DNA of 64,000 bases. Source: CAZBSE01 sp964610385 (GTDB lineage Bacteria; Actinomycetota; Humimicrobiia; Humimicrobiales; Humimicrobiaceae). Made by a program: the position numbers and the translations under genes. The notes beneath the pieces were generated by a model. The model was not told the origin of the DNA and did no database searches. It saw only the letters and a program-made list of their open reading frames with translations. Positions 8,289-16,837 of this stretch are shown piece by piece (position 1 is the first letter of the stretch; every line of letters begins with the position of its first letter). The stretch lies in NCBI GenBank assembly GCA_964610385.1, contig CAZSXW010000001.1:248001-312000 (forward strand), read 5' to 3'.

Positions 8289-9092
8289 TTATACTGCTTG
8301 ATTTATATCCAGCTTCTTTTTTTGTTTTCTATACCTTAACCATAGAGCTACAGCGGTCATAATAAGAGAAAAAATCGCTACAAACATTTCCACCTGGAAC
8401 TGATCCAGTAATCCTTTCTGGAAGAAAACAGTACTATAGTTTAGAATCGCATGGGCAAGAGAAGCGATAAGATAAAACTGCCAGCCAAATCCCTTGGCCA
8501 GTCCCCAGCCCGCTATGGCGCTTGTAGCAGTGTGAAATGCCACTACAAAAAATCTTTCCAGAAATGGAAGCATGGCCAATAAAATTCCGTAAACCCTGGC
8601 CGCTTCCCAGCTCCATCCTGACATAAAGACACTGTTATGTAACCAGACAGCCTCAAAAACACCAAATCCCAGCCCGGCTACAGCTCCGATCACAAGACCA
8701 AGCTTGGGATCAATATTTTTACCCTTCCTCCACCAGTATATGACTACTGGTAATAGCTTGGAACCCTCCTGTACCAGACCGCTGATAATAACCAGGGGTA
8801 ATCCGGCTATCAGCAGCCTGCGTAAAACAATATCCTGGCTCCAGAAAAAATATATAGCTTGCTTCATCCAGGTCTGAAGCGGTATCTGAATGAATACCAA
8901 AGCAGCCCAGGAAAGAAAAGCGCTGCCTATAAGAACTGCCCACGGCCAGGGCTTGCCCAAAATAGGAGTCCAGTACATAGCATACCAGATAGCCCCGAAG
9001 ATGATGCCCAGCCCTATGCCTACCAATAATTGGCTCCACGTTACTCCGGGGTAGATAAAGCCCGAGACAAAGAAATCAAATAAATTTATCAT
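8289..9092 (-). CDS. PrsW/YhfC-like intramembrane protease family protein
   Basis: A 267-residue protein with about seven or eight membrane spans. It carries the motif series of the PrsW/YhfC superfamily in order: QEGSKLLP, GLGFGVFEAVW, FHTATSAIAGWG and LAHAILNY. In active members, conserved Glu and His residues in these helices bind a metal within the membrane. Here the first motif reads QEGSK rather than EExxK, so activity is uncertain. PrsW cleaves anti-sigma factors in Bacillus, but no anti-sigma gene is nearby. It is divergent from the following PLDc_N/ABC cluster and ends 20 bases from the rubredoxin stop, convergent with it. Confidence 0.6.
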   Translation of the reverse strand: MINLFDFFVSGFIYPGVTWSQLLVGIGLGIIFGAIWYAMYWTPILGKPWPWAVLIGSAFLSWAALVFIQIPLQTWMKQAIYFFWSQDIVLRRLLIAGLPLVIISGLVQEGSKLLPVVIYWWRKGKNIDPKLGLVIGAVAGLGFGVFEAVWLHNSVFMSGWSWEAARVYGILLAMLPFLERFFVVAFHTATSAIAGWGLAKGFGWQFYLIASLAHAILNYSTVFFQKGLLDQFQVEMFVAIFSLIMTAVALWLRYRKQKKKLDINQAV

Positions 9093-9206
9093 GGTACCTC
9101 TTTTTATATTTATTTACTTAACAAATAAATATTTTATTTTTATAATTATTCAAAGTAAAGTATATAATATAAAAATATAATTAACTTTATCAAACAGGTG
9201 ATTTAG

Positions 9207-9443
9207 ATTATAACAGCAGAATTAAATTATATCCTATCAGAGATTTTAAAATTCCTTCCCTTTCTTATACCGTATGTGATAATAGAGTACGGTCTTATGA
9301 TATTTGCATTGGTGGTACTTTTCAGAAATGAAGCAGCTTACCTGCCAAAATGGGGATGGGCATTGATCATTATCTTTTTTGGTTTTATCGGGCCTATTGT
9401 CTTCCTGATAGTAGGCAGGAAGAAAGAAAAGGAAAATGATTAA
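9207..9443 (+). CDS. PLDc_N-domain small membrane protein, apparent ATT start
   Basis: A 78-codon frame encoding two membrane spans with the PLDc_N (cardiolipin synthase N-terminal) pattern: LIPYVIIEYGLMIFALVVLF, then LPKWGWALIIIFFGFIGPI and FLIVGRKKEKE. In-frame stop TAG at 9204 limits it upstream. No ATG, GTG or TTG occurs before the GTG at 9276, which lies inside the first conserved helix. AGGTGA (9196-9201) sits five bases before ATT at 9207, so ATT is the likely start. The stop overlaps the start of the ABC ATPase by 8 bases, implying translational coupling. PLDc_N proteins commonly accompany ABC exporters. Confidence 0.7.
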   Translation: MITAELNYILSEILKFLPFLIPYVIIEYGLMIFALVVLFRNEAAYLPKWGWALIIIFFGFIGPIVFLIVGRKKEKEND

Positions 9444-10359
9444 GGTTGCTGATCTGGTAAAAAATTACAGAGACGTTGAAGCGTTAAAATCTATCAGTTT
9501 TGAGGTCGATAAAGGTTCGGTATTCGGATTTATCGGAAGAAACGGTGCCGGTAAGACTACTACCATGAATATTTTAACCGGACTGATAAGATTCAATAGC
9601 GGTAAAATATTCATCAAGGGTAAGGATTTCTCAAAACACAAGCGTGAACTGATAAAATCAATCGGTTACCTGCCCGAGACCCCGGCTTTCTATAATTACA
9701 TGAACGCTTACCAGTATTTAAATTTCATGAGAGACATAATAGGTATTGACTCTGAAAAATCAGGTAAATATACCAAAAATCTTTTGGAAATGGTTAAGCT
9801 GACTAAAAAGGCAAAGAGACGTATAGGCGGATACTCAAGGGGAATGAAACAGAGGCTGGCACTAGCAGTGGCATTTATGAATAATCCCGAAATACTGCTT
9901 CTGGATGAACCTGCATCCGCGCTTGACCCTGAGGGAAGACTGGAGATGCTCGAACTTATTGAAAGCCTCAAGAATGAAAGGATAACCATTTTTCTATCCA
10001 CACATATTTTGAATGATGCAGAGAGGGTATGTGACAAAATATGTATTATCGATGAAGGAAAAATAATTTTGACCGAAGATTTATCCCGATTATATAAAAC
10101 CTATATACAACCCATTTTTGATATAGAATTTGAAGAAGAACCGGAAAAGGAGATCGACCGGCTAAAAAGATTGAGCTGGATAGAGAGTATAAAAAAGAAA
10201 GGTAAGAAAGTAAGCCTCTACGTCAGAGATGTAGATCACGCTAAAAAGGAAGTACTGAAGGAGATATCCAAACTTAAAGTAAACATTTCCAGTTACCAGA
10301 TAAGGAAAAGTACACTTGAAGATATTTTCATAAGAATGATCAAAAATGAAGACATTTAA
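9436..10359 (+). CDS. ABC transporter ATP-binding protein
   Basis: A 307-residue ABC ATPase of the ABC-2 exporter class. Walker A is GRNGAGKTT at residues 34-42, the signature is YSRGMKQR at about 131-138, and Walker B is ILLLDEPA near 153-160, followed by the switch-His sequence STHIL. A C-terminal extension after residue 220 (about 85 residues) with a mixed alpha/beta pattern is typical of Ccm/Bcr/Nod-type exporters. It overlaps the PLDc_N gene at its 5' end and the permease at its 3' end (14 bases), so the three form one translation-coupled unit. The exported substrate is unknown. Confidence 0.92.
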   Translation: MIKVADLVKNYRDVEALKSISFEVDKGSVFGFIGRNGAGKTTTMNILTGLIRFNSGKIFIKGKDFSKHKRELIKSIGYLPETPAFYNYMNAYQYLNFMRDIIGIDSEKSGKYTKNLLEMVKLTKKAKRRIGGYSRGMKQRLALAVAFMNNPEILLLDEPASALDPEGRLEMLELIESLKNERITIFLSTHILNDAERVCDKICIIDEGKIILTEDLSRLYKTYIQPIFDIEFEEEPEKEIDRLKRLSWIESIKKKGKKVSLYVRDVDHAKKEVLKEISKLKVNISSYQIRKSTLEDIFIRMIKNEDI

Positions 10360-11113
10360 AGCCTATTTTAAAAAAGAGATTCTGGAAGCTGTCAGAAGTT
10401 ATAAATACCTGATATTATTTTCGGGTATAGTCTTCTGGGCCATAATGAATCCACTGATGATAAAGCTGATGCCCCTGCTTTTAAAAAATTACCTGCCTGC
10501 CGATCTTTCTGTTCTTTTTTCAGAATACACCATTGATGCTGCCTTTATAGATTTTATTGGAGATGTATTTGAATTAGGAACATTATTTATTGCATTCTCA
10601 CTTATGGGATTGATCTCAAATGAGGTTTATTATAAGAAACTGGCTTTCCCTTATTCCAGAGGTGCAGAACCTGCAGGCCTGGTGACTGCAAAATATATCC
10701 ATTATATGCTAACAATTTCTTTATTTATACTGGTATCCTTTCTGACCAATTATTTTTATATAACGCGGCTTTTTGAAGGAGGAATACTGTCAATCTGGAT
10801 TGTGTTTAAATCTGCACTCCTTTACATGATATATTATTCTTTACTGTTATCCTTCCTTATCTTCCTGAGCAGCCTGTTCAGAAGAGGTCTGATCGTGGGA
10901 TTTTCAGTTGCTATTCTGGCATACAGCTTAAGCATATTCAACAGGTTTAATACCATAAGAGTATACTTACCCAACTACCTGCTTTACAAGGCAGCAGATC
11001 TTGGTCATGTATTTGATGATTCTTTGATCCCCATTTTAATTATCTCATTTTTCATGATAATACTTTTGATATTCTTTTCTATTCTTAGAATGAGAAAAAT
11101 AGATATCGCATAA
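10346..11113 (+). CDS. ABC-2 type permease
   Basis: A 255-residue membrane protein with six hydrophobic spans, the membrane partner of the preceding ATPase. It starts with a short basic N-terminus (MKTFKAYFKKEILEAVRSYKY), characteristic of ABC-2 permeases. The loop FPYSRGAEPAGLVTAKYIHY after span 2 is the usual ATPase-coupling region. Its ATG lies 14 bases inside the ATPase gene. One ATPase with one permease suggests a homodimeric exporter, possibly with the small PLDc_N protein as accessory subunit. Confidence 0.82.
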   Translation: MKTFKAYFKKEILEAVRSYKYLILFSGIVFWAIMNPLMIKLMPLLLKNYLPADLSVLFSEYTIDAAFIDFIGDVFELGTLFIAFSLMGLISNEVYYKKLAFPYSRGAEPAGLVTAKYIHYMLTISLFILVSFLTNYFYITRLFEGGILSIWIVFKSALLYMIYYSLLLSFLIFLSSLFRRGLIVGFSVAILAYSLSIFNRFNTIRVYLPNYLLYKAADLGHVFDDSLIPILIISFFMIILLIFFSILRMRKIDIA

Positions 11114-11132
11114 CCTTTATTGCCCCTGATAT

Positions 11133-11852
11133 TTACCAGATAAAGGGAACAAGCCGGTACCTGGTCTCTTCTGCATACAGTCTGTAGCCTGCCAGTTTTT
11201 TCTTCAGGGTATTATCTTCGAACCAGGTTCTTATAACAAATAATGTTATCAGGAGTCCTACTGGAATATAGCATACGGCAATACCAAGGATAAGAGGATA
11301 ACCTAATGCACCTATGATCCAGGCCAGATAACCAGGATGCCTGACAAATCTATATGGTCCGGCCTTGCATACCATATGGCTGCTGTCTTCCCTGACTATA
11401 ATAGTTGACTCGAAATATCTGTTTGCCAATATTGCCCAGGAACCAAAAAAAGACGAAAATATAAATAAGACAATACCAGGTATGATAAAAATCCAGGATA
11501 GATTCGCCCACCCGAAACGTACTGCACTGATACCTGCTGTAGCTGATAATATCAGTGTCATAAACGGATAAACAATGACAAAGACCCTGTCAAAAGGTAT
11601 GGTATCTTTCTTTACTGCTTTTCCACGTTCATTGAGCAATCTTGGATTAATAAAAAGAAGCAGTAAGGTTATCACTGTTTGATGAGCCAATATCAGGCCA
11701 ATATAAATCCAGGCACCCGCCCACCTTATTGTTCCAGCTGATACAAATAAAACTACGCTGTTTATTATTATGATCAGGAAATCTCTTAATATGCCCCGGA
11801 TACCGTTGCTGTTGATCTTGTCTCTGCTTATTTTATTGAATGAAATATTCAT
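11133..11852 (-). CDS. Isoprenylcysteine carboxyl methyltransferase (ICMT) family membrane protein
   Basis: A 239-residue protein with about five membrane spans. It ends with the ICMT/phosphatidylethanolamine-methyltransferase type SAM-binding block GPYRFVRHPGYLAWI followed by EDNTLKKKLAGYRLYAEETRYRLVPFIW, where the RHPxY and late Glu/Arg residues are conserved. Bacterial members methylate lipids or small isoprenoid-like acceptors; the acceptor cannot be told from sequence. It is convergent with the ABC permease gene and monocistronic. No clear Shine-Dalgarno precedes the ATG at 11852. Confidence 0.8.
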   Translation of the reverse strand: MNISFNKISRDKINSNGIRGILRDFLIIIINSVVLFVSAGTIRWAGAWIYIGLILAHQTVITLLLLFINPRLLNERGKAVKKDTIPFDRVFVIVYPFMTLILSATAGISAVRFGWANLSWIFIIPGIVLFIFSSFFGSWAILANRYFESTIIVREDSSHMVCKAGPYRFVRHPGYLAWIIGALGYPLILGIAVCYIPVGLLITLFVIRTWFEDNTLKKKLAGYRLYAEETRYRLVPFIW

Positions 11853-12047
11853 ATATCGCTATATTAATATAATAAATAGTAACATTTTTAAATTTATTTT
11901 ATAACAGAATAAAACATCCGGTACTCCAGAACTTTTTAAAAAGTTAAATATTTGTTGGACAAGCAAGAACAGGGCTTGATATACTTTAATGTAAAATCGA
12001 AGGCATAGAGAAAGCTATAAAAACAAGAACGGATATTTGGAGTAAAA

Positions 12048-12197
12048 ATGGATAAAAAGAAAGAAGTAAAACACTGGATTAAAATGAATACCGTAGCCTG
12101 GGTTATAACTTTAGTTGTAAGTTTTTTTGTATTTGCACCGGCTTTTGCGGCACTTCTAATACTATGGGCTATCGGTAAAATCCAGGTCAAAGATTAA
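12048..12197 (+). CDS. Small single-span membrane protein (49 aa)
   Basis: A short frame starting at ATG 12048 with GGAG (12039-12042) at good spacing. The N-terminus is charged (MDKKKEVKHWIKMN), followed by one long hydrophobic span and a short tail ending KIQVKD. Coding is supported by the ribosome binding site and the amphipathic layout. No family was recognised. It stands alone between the ICMT-like gene and plsY; a possible TATACT -10 box lies at 11980-11985. Confidence 0.5.
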   Translation: MDKKKEVKHWIKMNTVAWVITLVVSFFVFAPAFAALLILWAIGKIQVKD

Positions 12198-12394
12198 ATC
12201 TATCTTTCAGCTTAAATTACCATACTGCATTCTGGCACACTTTAAATGCTAGCAGATGTATAGTTTTATCGCTTATATTTATTCCAAACATTATAAAGGA
12301 ATATAAAAGTTAGATATTTGAAATATGCTTAAAATAAAGCGAGCAATATGCTAAAGTTATAGTCTATAAATAATAAAAATCTTTCCATATTATT

Positions 12395-13030
12395 ATGTTC
12401 AACCTGGAGTTATATAGAAATATAGGGCTTATCGCGGCCTGCTATTTCATAGGAGCAATACCTTTCTGCTATATTATTGCAAAAATCCACAGCAACAAGG
12501 ATTTAAGAAAAATCGGAGACAGAAATCCCGGCGGTTGGAATCTTGTGTTTAATGTCTCAAGAATATGGGGGTCCCTGGGGATAATTCTAGACATCCTGAA
12601 AGGTTCTCTTTCATACTTTCTTGTTTTAATAATCACCGACATGGATACAGTAGCGCTCCTTGCCGGTTGCGCCGCGGTAGCGGGACATAATTATTCTCCT
12701 TATTTAAAATTCTCAGGGGGTAAAGGGGTTGCTACTACACTGGGATTTATATGCGCCGTTCATCCTCTTGCAGTTGTAGCTTACGGAATAGGTATGGTAC
12801 CAGCACTGTTTTTAATCCGTAACATGATATGGGGAATAATCTCGGCAATCTCAGCGGTAAGCATCTTTCTATGGCTTTTTAAGGATTCTTATATTTATCT
12901 TATTATAGGAGCATTGCTTATAATAATTGCGATCCCAAAATACATCAACCGTTCAATAAATTTTTCGCAAAACTTCAAATTCAGGAAAGAAAAAAGTGCC
13001 AAAGACCTGTTCACACCAAAAATAAGGTGA
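12395..13030 (+). CDS. plsY: Acyl-phosphate:glycerol-3-phosphate acyltransferase PlsY family
   Basis: A 211-residue membrane enzyme that transfers an acyl group from acyl-phosphate to sn-1 of glycerol-3-phosphate, the first step of phospholipid synthesis. Five spans are visible. The three PlsY motifs are present in variant form: GDRNPGGWNL (usually GSGNxGATN), GHNYSPYLKFSGGKGVAT (very conserved), and a late basic loop. The variant first motif suggests a PlsY-like paralogue rather than the housekeeping enzyme, although the catalytic-region Gly, Asn, His and Lys are retained. The stop codon abuts the stop of the opposing glycosyltransferase gene. No plsX is nearby. Confidence 0.8.
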   Translation: MFNLELYRNIGLIAACYFIGAIPFCYIIAKIHSNKDLRKIGDRNPGGWNLVFNVSRIWGSLGIILDILKGSLSYFLVLIITDMDTVALLAGCAAVAGHNYSPYLKFSGGKGVATTLGFICAVHPLAVVAYGIGMVPALFLIRNMIWGIISAISAVSIFLWLFKDSYIYLIIGALLIIIAIPKYINRSINFSQNFKFRKEKSAKDLFTPKIR

Positions 13031-14224
13031 TCACTCGTAATTATCGTTTACCAGCCTCAATTCGTCTTCTTCATCAATTGTATATACTCTGCCCTTCCAT
13101 CTCATACCATCTCCATATCTGATATCTAAAACCGACTTTACGGCTATAAATAAAAGATAAAGCATAGCAACCGGATGCAGCAGTATATCAATACTCCTGC
13201 ACTTGAATCTGATAGCAAAAATTATTCTAGTAGTCAGAATGATGATTATCTGAAGAATTATTATTTCTATTATCAAAGCTGGCCAGTTAAAAATAATCCC
13301 CAAAGGCAGCATTATAAAAGGGCCAAGAAAAACAGCTGCTATCAGAACGATAGCCATTGACATCATAAAAATATTGTAGTCAAAAGCTGCAAATAAAACT
13401 CTTGAATAACCCCTTACAACATCCCTAAAACTTTTATACATCCTGCAGTATAAATTGCTGCGTCCGTCAAAAATCATAAATTTATATCCGCTCTTTTTTA
13501 CATGTTTTGAAATCTTTACATCTTCCAAAACTTTCCCCTTGATAGATTTATGCCCTCCGATCTTCCTGTAAACCTCTGCCTTAAACAGCATAAATTGTCC
13601 AATTGCAGTGCAGAAAAGCGCACTCCTTGCTTTTCTCATAAGGTAAAGCGGAAAAAGAGCTAAAATGATATAATTCCCAAACGGTACCATCATTCTTTCA
13701 TGCATTGTGACCATTATCTGCATAGGGAAAACAGATAACGCATCAACTTTATATCTAAGTAGGCATGCAACCGCGCTTGATATGGAGTCAGGGAAATGAA
13801 GGGTATCCGCATCGGTAAAAACCATATATTTTCCCCTGGCATATTTCGACAGCTGGTGGCAGGCGAAGGACTTGCCCAGCCATCCCTTTTTCAAAGGTTC
13901 TCCTTTATAAAATTTTACATTGGAATATTTTTTAGAAAGCTCTTTTAGTATATTTACAGTATTGTCGTTAGAGTTATCATCAAGAACAAGTATTTCTATA
14001 TTTTTATAGTCCTGTTTGGTAAGAGAAACAATACATTTTTTTATGTTTTGTTCTTCATTCCTGGCAGGAATAAGAACAGATATCAGCGGGTTCTCCTTTA
14101 TTATACTTGGCGGAAGCTTGTATCTTGATGTGTTTTTAAACAGAATATTATTTATTAAAAAGTTTAATAGTATAAAAAGAAGAATTACAGCCAATGTATA
14201 TTGGTATAATAAAATAACGTCCAT
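13031..14224 (-). CDS. Glycosyltransferase family 2, CrtQ-like
   Basis: A 397-residue membrane-anchored GT-A enzyme. An N-terminal span (residues 8-30) is followed by the GT2 start (SVLIPARNEEQNIKKCI), the LDDNSNDNT loop and a DADT metal-binding motif. Then come QFMLFKAEVYRKIGGH and a later ED pair (GKVLEDVKISKHVK) equivalent to the catalytic region. Three to four C-terminal spans precede the tail RYGDGMRWKGRVYTID, which matches the ending of staphylococcal CrtQ, the glucosyltransferase acting on 4,4'-diaponeurosporenoate. The actual acceptor may be another lipid, since no carotenoid synthase is in the window. A CrtO-like acyltransferase gene occurs at 40266. Confidence 0.75.
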   Translation of the reverse strand: MDVILLYQYTLAVILLFILLNFLINNILFKNTSRYKLPPSIIKENPLISVLIPARNEEQNIKKCIVSLTKQDYKNIEILVLDDNSNDNTVNILKELSKKYSNVKFYKGEPLKKGWLGKSFACHQLSKYARGKYMVFTDADTLHFPDSISSAVACLLRYKVDALSVFPMQIMVTMHERMMVPFGNYIILALFPLYLMRKARSALFCTAIGQFMLFKAEVYRKIGGHKSIKGKVLEDVKISKHVKKSGYKFMIFDGRSNLYCRMYKSFRDVVRGYSRVLFAAFDYNIFMMSMAIVLIAAVFLGPFIMLPLGIIFNWPALIIEIIILQIIIILTTRIIFAIRFKCRSIDILLHPVAMLYLLFIAVKSVLDIRYGDGMRWKGRVYTIDEEDELRLVNDNYE

Positions 14225-14400
14225 TTATTTTATGTATGAAATAATAGTGTGACTATTATACCACAGTTCTATAATCCAGGTCTTTTTAACTGAAATAAAT
14301 AGGCGTAAAGTTTCCCATACGGCCGATGTGAATAAGGCACTAATTTTAAAAAGCTGCTTTTAGATATTTTCTTTTTGTCAAAGTTTTTTAAACCAGGATA

Positions 14401-15393
14401 TTACTGATATGCTGCTTTCATATCCTCAATAGTCACAGGCTTGTAATCCCCAGCATGACCGCTGGTCCCAAAATCGATCATTTTCCCCTTGACTACCTGA
14501 TAAACTGCTTCCCTTGCAGCTCCAAAATAAGTCCTGGGGTCAAAGGCATCAAGGTTCTCGCTTAAGTACTTCCTAACTGCCCCCGTCATCGCCAGTCTTC
14601 CATCAGTGTCGACATTAATCTTCCTGATCCCTCTTTTTATAGCTTCCTGTATACTTTCCATAGGCACACCCATGGTCTTTTCAAGTTTTCCGCCGTATTT
14701 ATTTATAATCTCAATTAATTCCTGCGGTACAGAAGATGAACCATGCATAACAAGGGGGACTCCTGGTATTTTTTCAATGACCTTATTTATTATATCTAGT
14801 GCAAGAGTCGGTTTTGCCTTGAATTTATATGCACCATGGCTTGTCCCTATAGCAAGAGCGAGAGCATCTACACCGGTAAGTTTTATAAATCTTGCTGCTT
14901 CGTCAGGGTCGGTAAGTTTTACTTTTCCGGAGCCAACACCATCCTCTATTCCACCAAGTGTTCCCAGCTCACCCTCAACAGATACTCCAAACTTATGAGC
15001 ATAATCAACCACTTCTGTGGTTACCGCAACATTTTCATCAAAACTAGTGGGTGTCTTTGAATCTTCTTTAAGCGATCCATCAATCATAACTGATGTGAAG
15101 CCCAGCTCAATAGCCAGCTTACAGGTATCAAGGCTGTTTCCATGATCAAGATGCAGTACAATGGGTATATCAGGATTATCTTCGACTGCAGCAGCAGCCA
15201 GATATTTGATATAAGCCATATTTGTGTATTTAAGAGCTCCTCTACTTGCCTGAATGATCACCGGCGATTTTGTCTCACTGGCCGCTCTCATTATACCCTG
15301 AATCTGTTCCATATTATTGACGTTGTAAGCTCCAACTCCGTAATTACTCTTTATTGCTTCATCCAAAACCTGTTTTAGTGGTACTAATGGCAT
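14401..15393 (-). CDS. fba: Class II fructose-bisphosphate aldolase
   Basis: A 330-residue zinc-dependent aldolase that cleaves or forms fructose-1,6-bisphosphate in glycolysis and gluconeogenesis. The zinc and substrate residues are visible: the first His ligand in VLHLDHGNS, VEGELG, the GTSHGAYK His, and LVMHGSSSVP with the third His. GIRKINVDTDGRLAMTGAVR near the C-terminus is the phosphate-binding segment. The length and N-terminus (PLVPLKQVLDEAIKSNYGVGAYN) match the class IIB group that also contains tagatose-bisphosphate aldolases, so specificity is not absolute. AAGGAGGAC precedes the ATG. Confidence 0.93.
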   Translation of the reverse strand: MPLVPLKQVLDEAIKSNYGVGAYNVNNMEQIQGIMRAASETKSPVIIQASRGALKYTNMAYIKYLAAAAVEDNPDIPIVLHLDHGNSLDTCKLAIELGFTSVMIDGSLKEDSKTPTSFDENVAVTTEVVDYAHKFGVSVEGELGTLGGIEDGVGSGKVKLTDPDEAARFIKLTGVDALALAIGTSHGAYKFKAKPTLALDIINKVIEKIPGVPLVMHGSSSVPQELIEIINKYGGKLEKTMGVPMESIQEAIKRGIRKINVDTDGRLAMTGAVRKYLSENLDAFDPRTYFGAAREAVYQVVKGKMIDFGTSGHAGDYKPVTIEDMKAAYQ

Positions 15394-15483
15394 CGGTCCT
15401 CCTTATAAATATTTAAATTCCCAAATTAAAATTTTAATAATTATACCACTACAGAAATTTATTTCTATGGTCAAAAACTGCTT

Positions 15484-16200
15484 TTATATGCCCTTCATCT
15501 CATGCGATAATATTATTGCTTCTGCTATTTCTCTCATCGGTTTTCTGTTGTCCATGGCAAATTTCTGTATCTTCCTGAAAGCTTCCTCCTCCGTAAGATT
15601 CTGTCTTTTCATCAATATACCCTTTGCCCTTTCCACAGACTTTCTTGTCTCAAGTTCTTCCTTTACTACTTTTGTCTCTACAACCAGCCGATAATTTTCT
15701 ATCACTATCGCAGCCTGGTCCGCCACTGTTTTCAAAATGTTTACTTCATAATCGCTGAACTTATGAGGTTCTGATGTGTATATTGTAAGTACCCCTATTG
15801 ACCTTCCCTTCACGTGAAGGGGTACACATAAAAGAGATGCCAGATTCTCTTTTCTGGCTATGTCCCTGTACTTATAAATCTTATTTTCCAGGATATTATA
15901 TACCGCGATAGGACTGTTCTCTAAAGCTACCTTTCCTGCAATTCCCTCTCCCAGTTTAAGGGGATTCTTATTTATATATTCCTTGCTGATACTCTGGGTA
16001 GCCTTTATGGTCAGTTCCTTCTTCTTGGGATCAAGAAGCATCAGAGAGCATATTTTCGATCCCATGACTTCCGCGGTCACTGTTACTATAAGTTTTAATA
16101 TATCTTCAAGGTAAAGATCGGATGTTATTGCCTCGCTTATCTTGGACAAAGCCTCGATGACTTCTTTTCCCTTTGCCAGATTTTCATTTTTACCAGTCAT
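15484..16200 (-). CDS. GAF-ANTAR domain regulator
   Basis: A 238-residue cytoplasmic regulator. Residues about 15-165 form a GAF sensory domain (KLIVTVTAEVMGSKICSLMLLD, SLLCVPLHVKGRSIGVLTIYT). The C-terminal 65 residues are an ANTAR RNA-binding domain with the hallmark RKSVERAKGILMKRQNLTEEEAFRKI split here as SVERAKGILMKRQ and LTEEEAFRKIQ. ANTAR proteins bind paired hexaloop hairpins in nascent mRNA and prevent termination. GAF-ANTAR proteins are especially common in Actinobacteria. The ligand is unknown. It lies 90 bases upstream of fba on the same strand, so joint transcription is possible. Confidence 0.9.
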   Translation of the reverse strand: MTGKNENLAKGKEVIEALSKISEAITSDLYLEDILKLIVTVTAEVMGSKICSLMLLDPKKKELTIKATQSISKEYINKNPLKLGEGIAGKVALENSPIAVYNILENKIYKYRDIARKENLASLLCVPLHVKGRSIGVLTIYTSEPHKFSDYEVNILKTVADQAAIVIENYRLVVETKVVKEELETRKSVERAKGILMKRQNLTEEEAFRKIQKFAMDNRKPMREIAEAIILSHEMKGI

Positions 16201-16341
16201 ATTGATTATCCCTATACATTATAGAGCTGAAAACTCATTATATTATATAAACTTCTAAAATTGAATATGAGCCGCAGCCCAATACAGCAGCAGCGGAAGG
16301 TATTTACAAAAGATTACAATATGGCTAAAATTCTAAGCTGT

Positions 16342-16417
16342 GGCGCATTCGTCTAGTGGTCTAGGACATGGCCCTCTCACGGCTAAAACAGGGGTTCGAG
16401 TCCCCTATGCGCTACCA
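16342..16417 (+). tRNA. tRNA-Glu (CTC anticodon)
   Basis: A 76-base cloverleaf that can be aligned base for base with bacterial tRNA-Glu: D-arm TCGTCTAGTGGTCTAGGA, anticodon loop CTCTCAC with CTC at 16376-16378, T-arm AGGGGTTCGAGTCCCCT and encoded CCA at 16415-16417. The acceptor stem GGCGCAT/ATGCGCT closes with a G-U pair at position 1-72, which is unusual. No terminator is visible downstream, and no other tRNA is adjacent. Confidence 0.95.
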
Positions 16418-16499
16418 GACACTTTTTCTATTTATAAAACAGCTTCATCATTGTAAGTTCTTACATTACACATAATCAGAATAATTATCTTTATTTATA

Positions 16500-16547
16500 T
16501 TGATAAATGTGATATATATCTATATATCTACATCTATCGATATATAT
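16500..16547 (+). promoter_or_regulatory. Promoter and candidate ArsR operator of the thioredoxin/ArsP/ArsR operon
   Basis: TTGATA (16500-16505) and TATATC (16523-16528) are spaced by 17 bases. ATATATATC (16512-16520) and GATATATAT (16539-16547) are perfect inverted arms around the -10 region, a plausible site for the ArsR-type repressor encoded at the operon end. Confidence 0.4.
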
Positions 16548-16590
16548 ATTAGGAATTTAAATTAATTGTATAAAAGAAAAGGGCAGAAAA

Positions 16591-16830
16591 ATGGAAATTA
16601 AAGTAGTGGGTCCTGGCTGTGTAAACTGTAAAAACCTGTTAGAGATAGTTAAACGAGCCGTTAAAGAGCTGGATCTAAAAATAGAGATTGGGTATGTAAC
16701 TGATATTCAAAAAATAGTTGAAATGGGTATTATGCAGACTCCCGCACTTGCAATCAATGATAAGGTTGTACTGTCAGGTTTTGTGCCAGATATAAAAACT
16801 GTAAAGAATAAGATTAAAGAAAACAAATAG
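16591..16830 (+). CDS. Small thioredoxin-fold protein (redox-active disulfide family)
   Basis: A 79-residue thioredoxin/glutaredoxin-like protein with the active-site CVNC (Cys10, Cys13) directly after the first strand and a cis-proline segment MQTPALAIND, followed by VVLSGFVPD. This short family (MTH895-like) is regularly encoded next to ArsP/DUF318 permeases. It probably supplies reducing equivalents or delivers a thiophilic metal or arsenic species. It begins a three-gene cluster, and the permease gene starts 8 bases after its stop. Confidence 0.88.
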   Translation: MEIKVVGPGCVNCKNLLEIVKRAVKELDLKIEIGYVTDIQKIVEMGIMQTPALAINDKVVLSGFVPDIKTVKNKIKENK

Positions 16831-16837
16831 ATAGACT

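Noticed and set aside
9276..9443. GTG 9276 as start of the PLDc_N gene
   Set aside because: It would remove part of the first conserved helix and has no Shine-Dalgarno; ATT 9207 fits better.
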